Of a stretch of DNA of 64,000 nt, positions 44,918-57,370 are shown piece after piece. Location: assembly GCA_036023115.1 (NCBI GenBank), contig JAYKKT010000086.1, positions 10,927,501-10,991,500 on the forward strand. The letters are read 5' to 3'. How positions within the stretch are numbered: the stretch's first letter is position 1; each line of letters opens with the position of its first letter. The DNA comes from Brasenia schreberi (taxonomy: Eukaryota; Streptophyta; Magnoliopsida; Nymphaeales; Cabombaceae). The position numbers and the translations under genes were made by a program. A model generated the notes under the pieces. The model saw only the letters and a program-made list of their open reading frames with translations, was not told the DNA's origin and searched no databases.

Positions 44918-46649
44918 ACCAAATGTTGCACAACTTAACGTGTTGCACAACTTAACCATCCGCTCGTTCTTGAATGTGGTACCATTATCAGACATAAGGT
45001 CTCGTGGAACCCCAAATCGAGCCAAGATATTCCTCCGGATAAAAGCCACCACATGTTGCCCCATCACGTTGGTTAGGGAAATGGCTTCCACCTACTTGGA
45101 GAAATACTCCGTGGCTGCTAAAATAAATCGATGCCCATTCGAGGCCTTTGGAAATATTGGGCCTACGATGTCAAACGCCCACATGGTAAATGGCCAGGGG
45201 CTGACCACAGAATGCAACGCAGATGATGGGATATGAATGGCATGCCCATGCACTTGACATGGATCACACCTCCTAACATGATCGTGGCAATCCTTCTTCA
45301 GGGTGGACCAAAAATAGCCCCCTCTAAGTATTTTCATTGCCATCATGTTGGCATTAACATGACCTCCACATTCTCCATCATGGAATTCATGCATCACTAT
45401 CCTAGCCTCCTCTAGGTCGATACACCTAAGCAGAATGCCGGTAAAACTTTTTTTGTATAAAACCCCACCAAGAATGGTGCATCGGGTCGAAACCTTACGA
45501 ATGAATGCCTTATCTTTGGATGTGGCATCCTCGGCGAATCTCCCATTTTCTAAAAACTGTTTGATGTCATAAAACCAGGGTTTTTCAATAGACTCGGGGT
45601 TATTTTGGCAAATATCCAAGTCGTGTGTGGATGGGTGGGGCGCATGCCATATTTCCAAAGATCTGGTCCCTGAAATGGGATCGACCTTCAGGGCTGAACC
45701 CAAGGAGGAGAGGGCATCGGCGATGCCATTGTCCTCTCTTCCTACATGTGTGAGTTTACACGATTGGAAAGACTGGACCAATCGAGTGGCCAACTCGTGA
45801 TTTCTCATTACGTACTTGCCAAATTTTCAAAACCTGGTTTATGACAAGGAGCGAATCTCCAAAGACCTCGATGCATGATGTCCCTAGAGTTTTCGAAATT
45901 CTTAAGCCTTGTATGAGTGCTTCATACTCAACTACGTTGTTGGAACATTCGAAATCTAAGCAGACTGCTATAGGGATCTCGCCCTTTTCAGGGGAGATGA
46001 GGATGACCCCAGCACCAGCCCCTCGTTGGTTTCGTGCCCCATCGAAGTGCATCTTCCAAACGTGGTTTTTGAAAGAATTTGCCAAAATGTGGTTTTGAAA
46101 ATGGTTTTGTAATATGCCTTCATCAGGCATTTCAACAAGCGTGGGATATGCGTCCTCTAAGGGGAACTTAGCCACGTAATCTGCTAGGCTTTCCCCTTAA
46201 TGGAGATCTGGTGATGGTATTTCAGATCATACTCCATTAGAAGGAGTTGCCATTTTCCCAATCTACCCGTGAGAATGGGTTTTTCGAACAAGTGCTTGAT
46301 TGGATCAAGCTTTGACATTATCCAGATCTCATGATCTAGGAAATAGTGTCTGAATTACTGGCAGGCCCAGACTAGGGCCAAGCACGTCTTCTCCATGGCT
46401 TGATAATTTCGTTCATAAGCCAAGAGAGTTTTCGAAATGTAGTAGATGCATACTCCTTATGGGTGTCATCCTCGTATTGAGCCAACAGGGCTCCTAAAGC
46501 AGTAAAACAAGAACCTTGGGAACTATACAAAGTGCTCTTTTTTCGAGATTTTGTTTTTCCATTGTTTTGGTTTTTCTTGTTTTTCGATTTTTTTTATTTT
46601 AAGCTTTTCAAATGTTTTTTGTATTTTTATAAAAGGGATCTTCCGTCAT
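44918..46649 (-). pseudogene. pol of element E: RT deleted, RNase H, archaeal-type RNase H, partial integrase
   Basis: ATG at 46649 opens a short Lys-rich leader ending near CIVPKVL, then jumps to the end of the first RNase H (ALGALLAQYEDD, 46490-46460). The RT palm and fingers are missing. The second RNase H is well kept (KMHFDGARNQRGAGAGVIL, FGDSLLVINQV; 45756-46175). It has a small internal duplication or shift near 45790. The integrase zinc finger and the core up to SDNGTTFKNERMVKLCNT (45092-45808 and 44891-45091) follow. The Glu part and C-terminus are deleted. The junction holds two copies of a GTTGCACAACTTAAC filler. Confidence 0.86.
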
Positions 46650-46674
46650 ACCTACAAAGGGAAAACGCTACGAG
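46650..46674 (-). promoter_or_regulatory. Acceptor-like site before pol ATG, element E
   Basis: On the minus strand GTTTTCCCTTTGTAG precedes GTATGACG. It is the same as in D and B, although the second ATG has changed to ACG. Confidence 0.5.
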
Positions 46675-49216
46675 TTAGACTCGGAATAGGAGATCTAAAT
46701 CGTAGGTATCTTCTAAGACAGGTTCCGGGGCACCCTTGACCCAAGTGGTCATAGGGGGTGGCTCCGGCGGTATTCGGGGAGTATAGCCGATCCCATATCG
46801 GCTTGGATTGGCCCTAGGAAGGATGGGCTCTAGGAGACCCTGGTTCTGCGCCCCTAGACTTTTGTAGAGCGTGTAGCCCATGTTTAACAACATGTTCCAC
46901 GTCTTTTTGTTTTTTGAAAAGGCATGGTACAAATCGTGGTCCTGGAACATGCTGTCATCCATATTGTGCTCATATGGCCTTTTGTCCAGGGGCTTTGGAA
47001 ATAGGGAATGCTTGGATCGTCCTAGAAGGGTTAAGATCGGGAGGGGGCCTGCTTTGGGCGGCCCCTTCACACATACAACCTTCCTAGGGTTGTTCAACAC
47101 AAGCCGAGGTGGCTCAACCATAATTTGCCCCAGGTTAGCCTCATGGGCCTGGGAGCTCGATAAACAAGGGGAGTTTATGATCCCCTGAAGCTGTGGGTGA
47201 CTCTCACCTAGGATCACTACGACCTGGTTCCTGAAAGGGATCTTGACACACCTGTGGAAGGTGGATGGCACAGCGCACAAGCTGTGTATCCAGGGCCTCC
47301 CCAGCAACAAGTTATAATGGGGGTGGATGTCCAAGACATGGAACACCCCCGTGTGTTCGATCCCTCCTGTTTCCATTGGGAGTTTAATGGATCCTAAAGG
47401 TCTAGACGCATTCCCATCGTATCCAGTGATAACGATGGGGCTTGGGTTCACTGAAGTCAAGGTGACTCCGATTTTATACGCCACATGAAGTGGAAGGATG
47501 TTGAGCCCTCCTCCACCATCGACTAGGCACCTATCCAGAGAGTGGTTATTCAGAACCACCTCGATATGCAGGGCCTGGTTGATAGATCCTCCCGGATCTA
47601 GTAACTTCCCCCACGACCAGCCTAGGGTTCGCGCTAAACTTGGCTCTAAGGATGAGCTGAGGAGAACCTTGGATTTTCAAAACTGGTTTTGACGGGGATT
47701 CCACTTTTGGTGGTCCCCGAATGACGACTTGGGCGTGCTTCTTGTATAATACAAGAGTGGGCGCACAAGTGGGTCGACCAGGTTCTGGTTTTTACGCTAA
47801 CTCCTTAGAAATGATGAGGGTACATACCTCCTTTCCTTTCCCACTGCCACTGGCGTGTTTTGGAAAGGGTTCTTTGAAGATAGCTTGAGGTGGCTCAGGT
47901 TCCGCAGTGACCTGGAGCCGGCCTTCTGCTATCAAGTTCTAAATTTTATTTAAAAGGGAGAAACAGCGTTTGGTATCATGGCCTTTGAGCCAATGATACT
48001 TACAAAATCGGTTTAAATACCCCCCCTTGGAAGTGACTCCTTCGGGGATTTCGGGGAGTTCTATCATGCCTTGGGCAAGTAGGAGGTCTAGGACCTCTGA
48101 CACAGGTTGCCCCAGCGGAGTGTACTCCCGTTTTTCAACCGATTTTTGAAAAGTTCACTCCCTTTTATTTTCTAGTTTTTCAAAATTTTTGGAAGTGCTT
48201 GCCACGCCTGGATCCACCCGGACATTGGCTATTTTATGGGGCTTTGCCCCTTTGTCCATCGTGGGTAGCCCGTATGTGATGGGCTTTTCCAATCGGGTTT
48301 TTGAAACGGCACTTCCTTTCCATAAGTGATCGTATGTCCCTTTTCGCAAGTTGGTTTCGAAAAGGGAGGCCATTTTGATCAACTTATGGAAAGTTGAGAT
48401 CTCATGGAGCGAGAGAAGGGTTTTTAACTCGCTTTTAAAGTTATCCAGGATGAGCATGACTGCGCATCCTTCGGATATGGGCTCTCGCACTTGGCCCAAA
48501 AGTGACCTCCATCTTATAATGAAGGCATGTATGTCTTTGTTCATGCCTTGCTTTGTATCCCTTAAGGTATTCAGGGTTGGTGTGACTTCTACGTTGTGTG
48601 CAAATCTTTGCATGAAGCAGTTCGCTAACTCTTCAAAAGTAGCAAACTGGTCTAAGTCGTAGGAAGCCAGCCATTTGGTAGCTGTGCCTTTAAGGGATAA
48701 AGGGAACCAATACACCCATTTCATCGAGTCCTTTTTCTTCTTATGGGCTCGACGCGAGAAAAGCTGCAAGTGAGACCTAGGGTCTCCCATGCCATCATAC
48801 CAATGGAAGTTCGGTATTTCATCGTCACTGTCTGTTTCGTAATCCATAGGAAGGAAATCAGACAGGGCGTAGCTTCTTTTCTCTTTATTTTGCCCTTTCA
48901 GCAGCTGTTGTAGGGCTTTACGGTCCTTTTGTGTGAAGGACTCGTGGTATTGGTTGCCTTCAATTACGGAGGCCTCTTTGTGCTTGCGAGGTTTTTCAGA
49001 TTTTTTCTTAGGCCTTTGTTCACCGTTTGATGAACACAAATCGCCTACTTCAACCTCTTGGCTGAGAGCATCGATTTTGGCCTCAAACTCCCTTCTCAAG
49101 TCCTCAATTTCATCTAGTTTTATTTTGTTTTTGAAAATCCTCCTAGAGTGAGAACTTGATGCGCATGAGCCTTGGCTCGACATTTCACTTGGATTGGATT
49201 TTGACATGCTTTTCAA
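46675..49216 (-). pseudogene. gag-protease region of element E
   Basis: The gag frame 48155-49216 (353 codons) is the best preserved in the window: SSQGSCASSSHSRR, IPNFHWYDGMGDPRSHLQLF, WLASYDLDQFATFEELANCF, RWRSLLGQVREPISEGC. Translation could begin at 49216 or a few codons later; B and D start at MSS, which is an internal Met here. After a shift near 48150 the knuckle region follows in other frames. A deletion of about 0.4 kb near 47585 leads into protease (RCLVDGGGGLNILPLHVAY, NLLLGRPWIHSL; 46675-47559). It ends YDLDLLFRV plus stop at 46675. Confidence 0.87.
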
Positions 49217-49327
49217 GCTTTTTCAAAATTTCCTAAGTACAAGCAAAGAAAATAAGTTAAAAACGACACCTTTTAAAAAAGAATTCGCAAGCTCCTAACT
49301 TAAAAACTCGACTTTTGAAAGGCTCAC

Positions 49328-49345
49328 GTCCCACCGGGCATGCCA
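49328..49345 (-). promoter_or_regulatory. Primer-binding site, element E
   Basis: TGGCATGCCCGGTGGGAC on the minus strand, 5 nt from the LTR end. It differs from B and D at two positions. Confidence 0.6.
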
Positions 49346-49350
49346 ATCAC

Positions 49351-52300
49351 TGTAGACGCGCGAAAAATCCCCGCCTCTCGCCTTTTCAGGGCTTGGAGCG
49401 GATCCTCTCGTATGTCTAAGGCCTATTTATGTAAATAGGGCGTGCCAGCTAGCTTACCTAAGCTAGCGAAGATATATTTAAAACTGACTTCTAATCGTGG
49501 TGACTGTGAGCAAGTGAGCTCTTGTCGTCACAAACCTTCTTGCACCGATGCGCAAGGGTCAATCTATATGCTTTGAAAAATCGAGTTTTGGGGTGTAGAA
49601 AGCCTACGAAGCGGTTCGAGGTGTCTAATTCGGGTCTTTTAGATACGATTGCAGTTTTTAGATCACGTGGATTTGCGCGTGCCTAAGTCTTTCTTTTTAT
49701 CCCTTTATGGGCCACCTAGTTTGTGTGTTATGAATACTCCACTACATGGGCGAATTTGAGCGGGAATACGAGGCTTTCTTCGATGCAATATGCGTCCTAC
49801 CTCGTGGTATGGCGTAGATGCAATGCAAACTCACGCTACTCCAAAGGGAAAACCTGAATGTAAAGACAATGCCGAAGAGAAATAACCGAAGGGAAATAAC
49901 CGAAGGGAAATGACTTGTAATGTAAATGTCGAAGGGAGATATGTATATAGGTTATATACGTGCCCTTACTTGGGTCTTGCAAATAAGAGCGAAGGCTCAA
50001 TGTGGGTGCGTGCTTGAATTGAAAGACTTACACACACGACATGAAATTAAACCCAAATATAATTTGCAGTATGGCCTTGATTAAGGTCTTGGGAATAAGA
50101 GCGAAAGCTCAATGTGTGTGAGTGCTTGAATTGAAGTACTACGCACACAACATGAAATTAAACCCAAATAGTATAACACGGCCCTTACTTGGGTCTTTCA
50201 AATAAGAGTGAAGGCTCAATGTGTGTGAGTGCTTGAATTGAAAGACTTACACACACGACATGAAATAAAAGCCCAAATAGTATAACACGGCCCTTACTTG
50301 GGTCTTTCAAATAAGAGCGAAGGCTCAATGTGTGTGAGTGCTGGAATTAAAAGACTTACACACACGACACGAAATGAAAACCCAAATAGTATAACACGGC
50401 CCTTACTTGGGTCTTTCAAATAAGAGCGAAGGCTCAATGTGTGTGAGTGCTTGAATTGAAAGACAACACACCCAACTTGAGCAAAAACCCTACGTAAGTT
50501 AAAATATATATGTATATATGTATATTAGGAGTTGATTAGGCCCGTGTGTGTTCAAAATCGTGCACAACTAAGAGAGTGCACGTGTGTGGGTGTGCCAAAC
50601 CACGTTATTACAAGCGGGGGGAGACTATGCTCCGTTATTACAACCCCGTATCGAATTGAATCTTAAGCAAGTATACAACTAAGGACCGAGTTAGGCACTT
50701 ACTAATAGCTGGTCCGAAGAAGCCTTGCTTGAGCGTGGGCTTGGCCTTCGCCTTGGGCTGCAAGAGGGAGCTCCGCGGATTGAACGGCAAAGGGGTTGTT
50801 GGCCGGGTGCCTTGGTGCGCGGAAGAGGCGCCTTGAAGATGGTCGGCGGCTAAAGATGGGCTGGTTTTGGTGTGTTGGGCTAAAGGAGCCTAAGTAGGGT
50901 CACTAAGGGAGTATGGTACTAAGGGAAGGGAGCTAGCTAGGGGAAAGATATGGCTGGCAGATGGCTGGCCGAATGAAAAGGTGACAGTCGGTTGGAGTGG
51001 CCGACTAAGGGTGCTTGGTGGTGGCGGGCTTCTAGGGTGGCTAGGCTATGGTGGATAGGAGGGGAACTAGCTAGGAGATGGGGTAAGGTGGTAGTGGGAG
51101 TAGTGGGGTGATATGGGCAGGTTTTAGGGAGTGAAGTGGAGTGGCCGAATGTAGCTAGGTGGATTGGTAGTGGCGGGTACTTAGGCTGATTATGGCCTGG
51201 CCGAGTGGGAATGGTGGCAGCAAGTGGAATGGCTGGTGTTAGGGTGATATGGTAGTAGCGTTAGGTAGCTGAGAGTGGAGAGGGAGTGGAGAAGGAGTAA
51301 GGTGGAGGATACTAACCGGATGATGGGAGGTGGTGGCGGATGAAAGGGGAGCAGCCGAGTAATTGGGATGCACAGGATGAGGTTCGGCCGGGAGGAAGGG
51401 TGGCGATGTGGACCTCGGCTGGAGTGGTGGTGGTGGTGGTGCTCGGTTGGGAGGTAGTGGCGCAGGTGGTGGCTGGCTGTGGGGCAGGTGGAGCAAGATG
51501 GGAATCGGCTGGGCTGGAGAGTGGAGGACCCGACTGGTGGAAGATGGAGCTTGAAGATTCCAAAAAACCCGCCCCTTGGGGGGGGGTTATATAGGGCTGG
51601 GCTAGGTCGGTTGGGGCTGGTTTTGGGGTAGTGGTTAGGTGGTTTAGGTAGGGTGGTGTGGTGATAAGGTGGGCTGGAAAGGGTAGGGCCAGATATTTTA
51701 AATACAAGGGGTTTGGGTAGGTTGTGTGCTAGGGGTGGTTTAGAGGTTTAGGGTTTAGCTAGGTGGGTTGGTTTTAGGGTGAGGTTTAGTGAGGTAGGTT
51801 AGGTGATTAGGCTAGGATTAGGTTAGGTTTAGGAAAATTAACCTAGGTTTAGGGAAGGATTAGGGAAGTGGGTTAGGTGATTAGGTTGGGATTAGGTCGG
51901 GATTAGGGAAGTGGGTTAGGTGACTAGGCTCAGATTAGGACCGGATTAGGGTGGAAGGCTAGGATTAGGTGTTTTGGGTTAGGTTTAGGTGAAGGAGCTC
52001 CCTTTACATGGCCCATGGACCTTAACCACATCATGTTGGTACAGCCCTAGGTTAGGTTTTGGCTAATTACAAGCTTAAACCTACTTAATTAGGCTAACCC
52101 ACATGATTAACCCCAAACTTGACACACAAGTCAAGCTTAATTACAACACACACTTGATCTTATCCTCCCCCACTCTCTCTCATGCCCATAATCCCACGTG
52201 AAATTCAAGTGGGCCCCACCTCCATTTATGAGAAGGTGATGTGGGCCATGGATATGGATATTGGATTGGATTTTTGAATCTAAATCCAAATCTGAGAACA

Positions 52301-52829
52301 TACATGGGTTTGGATTGGGATCTGGATATATATGGTCCAGATCCAATCCAAACTGAATTCTGACTCCTTTAAGCTGTGTTCGAAACGAACGGTTTGTGCG
52401 GGGCCTGACAGCATCAGTACTCCGTCTGCGTTGGGTCTTCGCCAACATGATCGTCCGCCTCTGTTTTCGCCCTCTGGAGATGACTTCAAATGATGCTTTG
52501 ATGATAGCAGGGTCTTGGATGTTCGAGATCCTAGGGGTGTGGATTTGATACGAGAGTTGTTGTGCCGGGCTCGACATGTGCTCCGGTTCCGGGCTCTCCT
52601 TTGCTTTTCTGGTCCTGCCTGGATTATGCCAAGCTGCTTCGGGGTTCCAAAACATGTTTTAAAAGGTTTTCAAAATCCATATCACCTATTTTTGAAATAT
52701 AAAGTTTAAAACATATATACAGGATTGTCTGGAAGGCTCCTGGGTTTCCAGACTCAAAATAGCCCTTTGGGGCTGCTTTTACAAAACCAGATGGATTTGA
52801 GAAATTCGTGGGATTTCGGGGTGTTTACA
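49351..52829 (-). repeat. 5' LTR of element E (3479 bp)
   Basis: TGTAAACACC (minus) at 52829 to CGCGTCTACA at 49351. Minus-strand features: U3 palindromic cluster 52270-52360, TATATAA 51587-51593 followed by a C-run, GTTAGT 51311-51316, GTAAGT 50697-50702, and five tandem units of about 100-110 bp at 49970-50460. Confidence 0.92.
51587..51593 (-). promoter_or_regulatory. TATA box of element E LTR
   Basis: TATATAA on the minus strand is followed by a run of about 10 C, as in element A. Confidence 0.6.
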
Positions 52830-53757
52830 ACTTGAAAGTAGAACGTGCTATTTCTAAATAGGCTGATGTGGAATGGATCGAGTGTGACCTTGGGATAAGT
52901 CCTCCCCTCTTCTCTTCTCCTTCCAAAAAATGAAAACGTGGCCAAAACAAAGGGAATTCTCCGTCAAATATCTCTTTCCCAAAGAAAGAAACCAGAATCA
53001 CAAAGAAAATTTTGATTCTGTTAGGGAAAAGAGGGATTAAAGAAAAAATACTCCCAAAGGGAGACCATCTATGGAAAAAAGGAAAAAAAGCCAAAAAGCT
53101 AAAAAAAGAGAGCAGTTTTCCGCCTTTTATGCCTCAAACCTCGGGACACTTCAGAAGGGACCGTGGTATCTCTTCCCCATCCCAAGCTTATCCCAAGTAA
53201 AACATGGTCCATTTCGAAGAATCCTAAAGTAAAAATAGGATTTACTTACTTGAATTTCATTTTGTTTGAGAATTCGACGTTTCATGTAAGACGTAGGAAT
53301 CTTGAAATGTAGCTTGTTTTCTTATAAAACCTCCGCTAGATTAGCGAGTGTCAAGACTCAAGCAAAGGCAAACACGAAGAACTCGAGATCCTTAGGATTG
53401 AGGCTCAAAGCAGTATTCTCTTTTGTAAATAGATTTTGAAAAATCGAACATCGAACAGCATAGGGTATGCTCACTTGGAGCAGCAGGCCTTCGTAAGTCT
53501 CAAGAGTTCGACCATGCTATTTGGTCTCTTGGAGGTCGCCATTCTTGGCGTCCCATCCATGTCATGCATCTGCATATCCACGCATAAACACTTGCATAAC
53601 ATGATCCCATTTAGGACCAGAAACCATAGAATATCCCTTTGGCGTGATATCTCCTCCTACCAAGGTTTAAAAGAGAGATTTTACTAAAAATTGGGACGAT
53701 CCCATATTTTCGTAGATAGATCTAGGGAGACATCGAAAGGGGTGTTGTCGTCTTTGC
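52830..53757 (+). other. Element D 3' noncoding region, right part
   Basis: Begins with the duplicated ACTTG, then continues the D sequence collinear with 4370-5260 in A. No gene is seen. Confidence 0.8.
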
Positions 53758-53798
53758 CATTATCCAAATGAATTTGGATAATGCCAAAGAGGGGCATC
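53758..53798 (+). promoter_or_regulatory. Polypurine tract with palindrome and hairpin, element D
   Basis: Perfect arms CATTATCCAAAT and ATTTGGATAATG around GA (53758-53783), then the ATGCC/GGCAT hairpin around AAAGAGG (53781-53797). The LTR starts at 53799. Confidence 0.78.
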
Positions 53799-56700
53799 TG
53801 TAAACACCCCAAAATCCCACGATTTTCCCAAAACACCTGGTTTTGCAAAAGCAGCTCCAAAGGGTTATTTTGAGTTTGGAAACCCAGGAGACTTCCAAGC
53901 AACCCTGTACATACGTTTAAATCATATATGTTTTAAAATATGTGTTATATAGTTTTAAAACCTTTAAAAAGGTATTTTGAAACCCCGCAATGCAACTTGG
54001 CCCGATGAAAGCAGGACCAGAGAAGCGAAAGAGAGCCCAAAACTGGAGCATATGTCAAGCCCGGCACATCAACTCTCGCATCAGAATCATCCCCAAAATC
54101 TCGGACATCCAAGCCCCTGTTATCAACAAATTTATCAAAATGATCTCCGGAAGGTGAGAAGAGGAGCGGACGATAATGTTGGCAAAGACCCAACGCAAGA
54201 CGGAGTACTGATGCTGTCAGGCCTCGCACAAACCGTCTGTTTCGAAATACCATGAAGGAGTCAAAAAATCAGATTTGGATCGGATCTGGACCATATATCC
54301 AGATCCAAATCCAAACATGCATATAGATTTGGATTTGGATTTGGATTTGGATCCAAAGATCCAATCCAATATCCACATCTATGGCCCACATCACCTTCTC
54401 ATAAATGGAGGTGGGTCCCACAAGAAATTCACATGAAAAGCTTGGGTATGAGAGAGAATGGGATAAAGTATGAGTGAGAAATATGGTGGGCTTGACTTTT
54501 GTATCAAGTTTTGGGTTAATCATGTGGGTTTAGCCTAAGAGTGTGGGATTAAGCTTGTATGCACCTACACCTAACCTAGGGCTGCACCAACATGCTGCAA
54601 CTAGGTCCATGGATCAAGGCCAAGAGGATGCTTCTAAACCTAGCCCTAAGCTAACCCACCTCACCTAGCCATTCCCCCCTAAACCCGACCTAATCCTAGC
54701 CACCCTCACCCAAAACCACCTAACTATACCTAACCGACCTCACCTAGCTCACCCCACCTAACTAGACTACCTAGACCCTAGCTAGATTAAACCTAATCCT
54801 ACCTTAACCCACCTAATTAGCCCCTCACCCTTAAATCCCAACCACCCTAACCGACCTACCCAAACCACCCCACCCCAGCCCATAACATCCTAAATATCTA
54901 CCCCCAAAACCACCCCAACCGACCCAGCCCAAGGCCTATAAAAAACCCCCCTTTTGGGGCAGGTTTTGGGCTATCTTGACTCGATCTTGGGCAGCTATCA
55001 GCCCTCTCTCTCCTCTCTCACCTGCTCTCTCTCTCACCCATTTCACTCCCTTACCCCCACCAGCTGCACCACCACCCACCGTCGCTCCACCCGGCTCCAC
55101 TTCCATTCGGCTGCCACCTGCATTTCCACTCGCCTACCACCATCTTCCAGCTACCACCTCCTTCCACCACCTCCGGCCACTACCACAGCCACCACCTCCG
55201 GTTAGTACCCCATCTCTACCCTATCTAACTTCTCTTCCTCTCCCCCTCTTACCCAGCCACACCGTCCATCACCCGCCACCACTGCAGCACCCTAGACATA
55301 TCCCTTACACCCGGCGACTGCACACTCTACATCCCCACCTTCCCTTAGCCACCCATTTCCCAGCCCTTAGCTAAGCCTTTCCCCTTTACCTTCCACCACT
55401 TAGCTAGCCCCTAACCTGCCACAACAACACCTAACCTCCCCACTTGCTGCGCCTACCACTCGGCTTTCATCAAGACACCCACTCGGCTGAGACCCTACTT
55501 GGAGTCCATACGCACCAAAGGAGCTCCCCTTCGGCTATCCAAGGTGACTCACTAGGCCAAAGCCAAGCAAGTCACACCCGGACCAGCTATACGTAAGTGC
55601 CTAACTCGGTCCTTGTTATGAACTTGCTTATGTTTGATTAAATTTGATATGGGGTTGTAATAATGGAGCGTTGTCTCCCCCCGCTTGTAATAATGTGGTT
55701 TGGCACACCCCACACACGTGCACTTGAGCCTATTCTGCTCTTAGCTACACACGATTTTGATACACACACGGGCCTAATCAGCCCTTAAGATATAGTTATA
55801 CCTATATGATTTAAGTTGCATGGGTTTTAATTAAGTTGTGTGTGTTATCTTTCAATTTCCACACTCACACACATTGAGCTTTCGCTCTTATTCCCAAGAC
55901 CCTAGTAAGGGTCGTATTGCAATTTCCCTTGGGCGTTTTAATTCAAGTTGTGTGCGTGGTCTTTCAATTTCCACACTCACACACATTGAGCTTTCGCTCT
56001 TACTCCCAAGACCTTAGTAAAGGCCTTATTGCAATTTTGTTTTGGGTGTTTCATTTCAAGTTGTGTGCGTAGCATTTCAATTCTACACTCACACACATTG
56101 AGCTTTCGCTCTTACTCCCAAGACCTTAGTCAAGGCCTATTGCAATTATATTTGGGTTTCATTACAAGTCGTGTGAGTTGTCTTTCAATATACACACAAC
56201 ACCCACGCACACTTTGGCGACCTTCGGGCCCATATATATTATAAGTATTTCCCTTCGGCTATGTCTTTAAGATTTGGGTTTTAAGGTTCAGTAGTGTGTG
56301 TAGTCTTTACATATATACACGACACACACTTGCACAATTGAGCCTTTCTGCTCTTAAGATATAGCCATATTTCTCTTTTGCAATTTCCCTTTTGTAATTT
56401 ATATTAAGTCATTTCCCTTCCGCATTGTCTTTCAATTCGGGTTTTCCCTTTGGAGTTGTGTGAGTTTGCATTGCATATACGCCATACCACGAGTTAGGAC
56501 GCATATTGCATCAAAGCAAACCCCACACTCCCGTTCAAAAATCGCCCAACTTAGGTCACTTATGCACACACCTAGTTGGCCCTAAAAAAGATAAAAAGAA
56601 AGACATAGGCACGTGCAAATCCCATGTGTAATAAATTCTAAAATCGTACATACAAAGCCCAAACACTTAGGGTATTTTTCAAAGAGGTTTACATTTTAAA

Positions 56701-56948
56701 AGACTTTGCCAAGCGTACAAACTGACCCTTTTGCTAAAATACGATTTAGACACTGACGGTGCAAGAAGGTCTGCGATGAAAAGAGTTCACTTGCTCACAG
56801 TCGCCCCGATAGAAGTCAGATTTCCAAAACTTTCTTCGCTAGCTTAAGCAAGCTAGCTGGCACGCCCTTTTGCTAAAATACGATTTAGACACACGAAAAG
56901 GTTCACTTCGGGCCTAGGAACCAGAAGTGAGGATTTTCCGTGTCTACA
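53799..56948 (+). repeat. 3' LTR of element D (3150 bp)
   Basis: The partner of 33328-36477, with the same end sequences and landmarks (TATA 54937, GTTAGT 55201, GTAAGT 55593). It differs by an extra GGATTT unit near 54330 and by a templated insertion at 56726-56753 that destroys the first U5 hairpin. Confidence 0.93.
54937..54945 (+). promoter_or_regulatory. TATA box of element D 3' LTR
   Basis: TATAAAAAA at the same relative position as 34486. It could drive read-out into the LINE and intron DNA downstream. Confidence 0.5.
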
Positions 56949-57370
56949 ATAATGTTTTTTTGCCTTGGTTTTATCTTGTCTACTTCACTCCACCACTAAG
57001 TCTCCTTATGTTGTGTTGTCTTTTTTAGATTCACCTCACATTTATTCTTCTTTTCTAATATATATTATCATAGTATCTTATGTATACTTGGAGAAATTTT
57101 GTTTTGAATAAACCTTTCACCGATTTTTTTAGGTTCCATCATTTAGTTTAAGTATTCTTATCTTTTTGTTAAATTCATAATCAAGAGTCTATATTTAGTA
57201 GTTAATCTCTCTAGTGATGACCTTGCAATCATTATAACATAATTTATCTCTTTTCTTTGAAGTAAAATTGTCAATTTTTGTCTTAGACAACCTCTTATAA
57301 GTAATCAATCGCTCCTCTCGGTTCTTGAGAAAAGCGCTTGTATAAAGAAATCTTATGTTATAGTAATATT
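56949..57370 (-). pseudogene. RTE LINE: endonuclease C-terminus and linker (right of element D)
   Basis: On the minus strand: LITYKRLSKTKIDNF, then CYNDCKVITRERLTTKYRLL and IMNL (57170-57330), and a KET-stop-WWSEVDKIKTKAKK end (56950-57000). This is the known order at the end of the RTE endonuclease. Its continuation is at 33327-32766, proving that D split the LINE. Confidence 0.72.

Larger units (their letters stand above)
43901..52829 (-). mobile_element. Tat-lineage element E nested in D, reverse orientation, internally deleted
   Basis: A perfect 5-bp duplication, ACTTG, lies at 43896-43900 and 52830-52834. On the minus strand: 5' LTR 49351-52829 (3479 bp), PBS 49328-49345, gag-pro, a pol lacking RT, truncated integrase, and a truncated 3' LTR (43901-44917). 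Three later deletions are visible: about 0.4 kb between gag and protease (near 47585), about 1.4 kb of RT (near 46505), and the integrase end through the first two-thirds of the 3' LTR (near 44918). Present length is 8929 bp. Confidence 0.94.
33328..56948 (+). mobile_element. Tat-lineage Ty3/gypsy element D (about 14.7 kb) with nested element E
   Basis: Both LTRs are 3150 bp (33328-36477 and 53799-56948). A perfect 5-bp target duplication, ATAAT, flanks it (33323-33327 and 56949-56953). It inserted into an RTE LINE, whose halves lie on both sides. Inside are PBS, gag-pro, pol, 3' noncoding region and PPT; element E (43901-52829, reverse) interrupts the 3' noncoding region. In the first 230 bp of the two LTRs I count about 11 differences by eye, so the insertion is not recent. 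The coding frames are broken. Confidence 0.95.

Noticed and set aside
33328..56948. A plant pararetrovirus or an env-bearing endogenous virus
   Set aside because: LTRs, PBS, PPT and Tat-type pol order identify LTR retrotransposons. The region after integrase has no long reading frame or membrane-protein signature.
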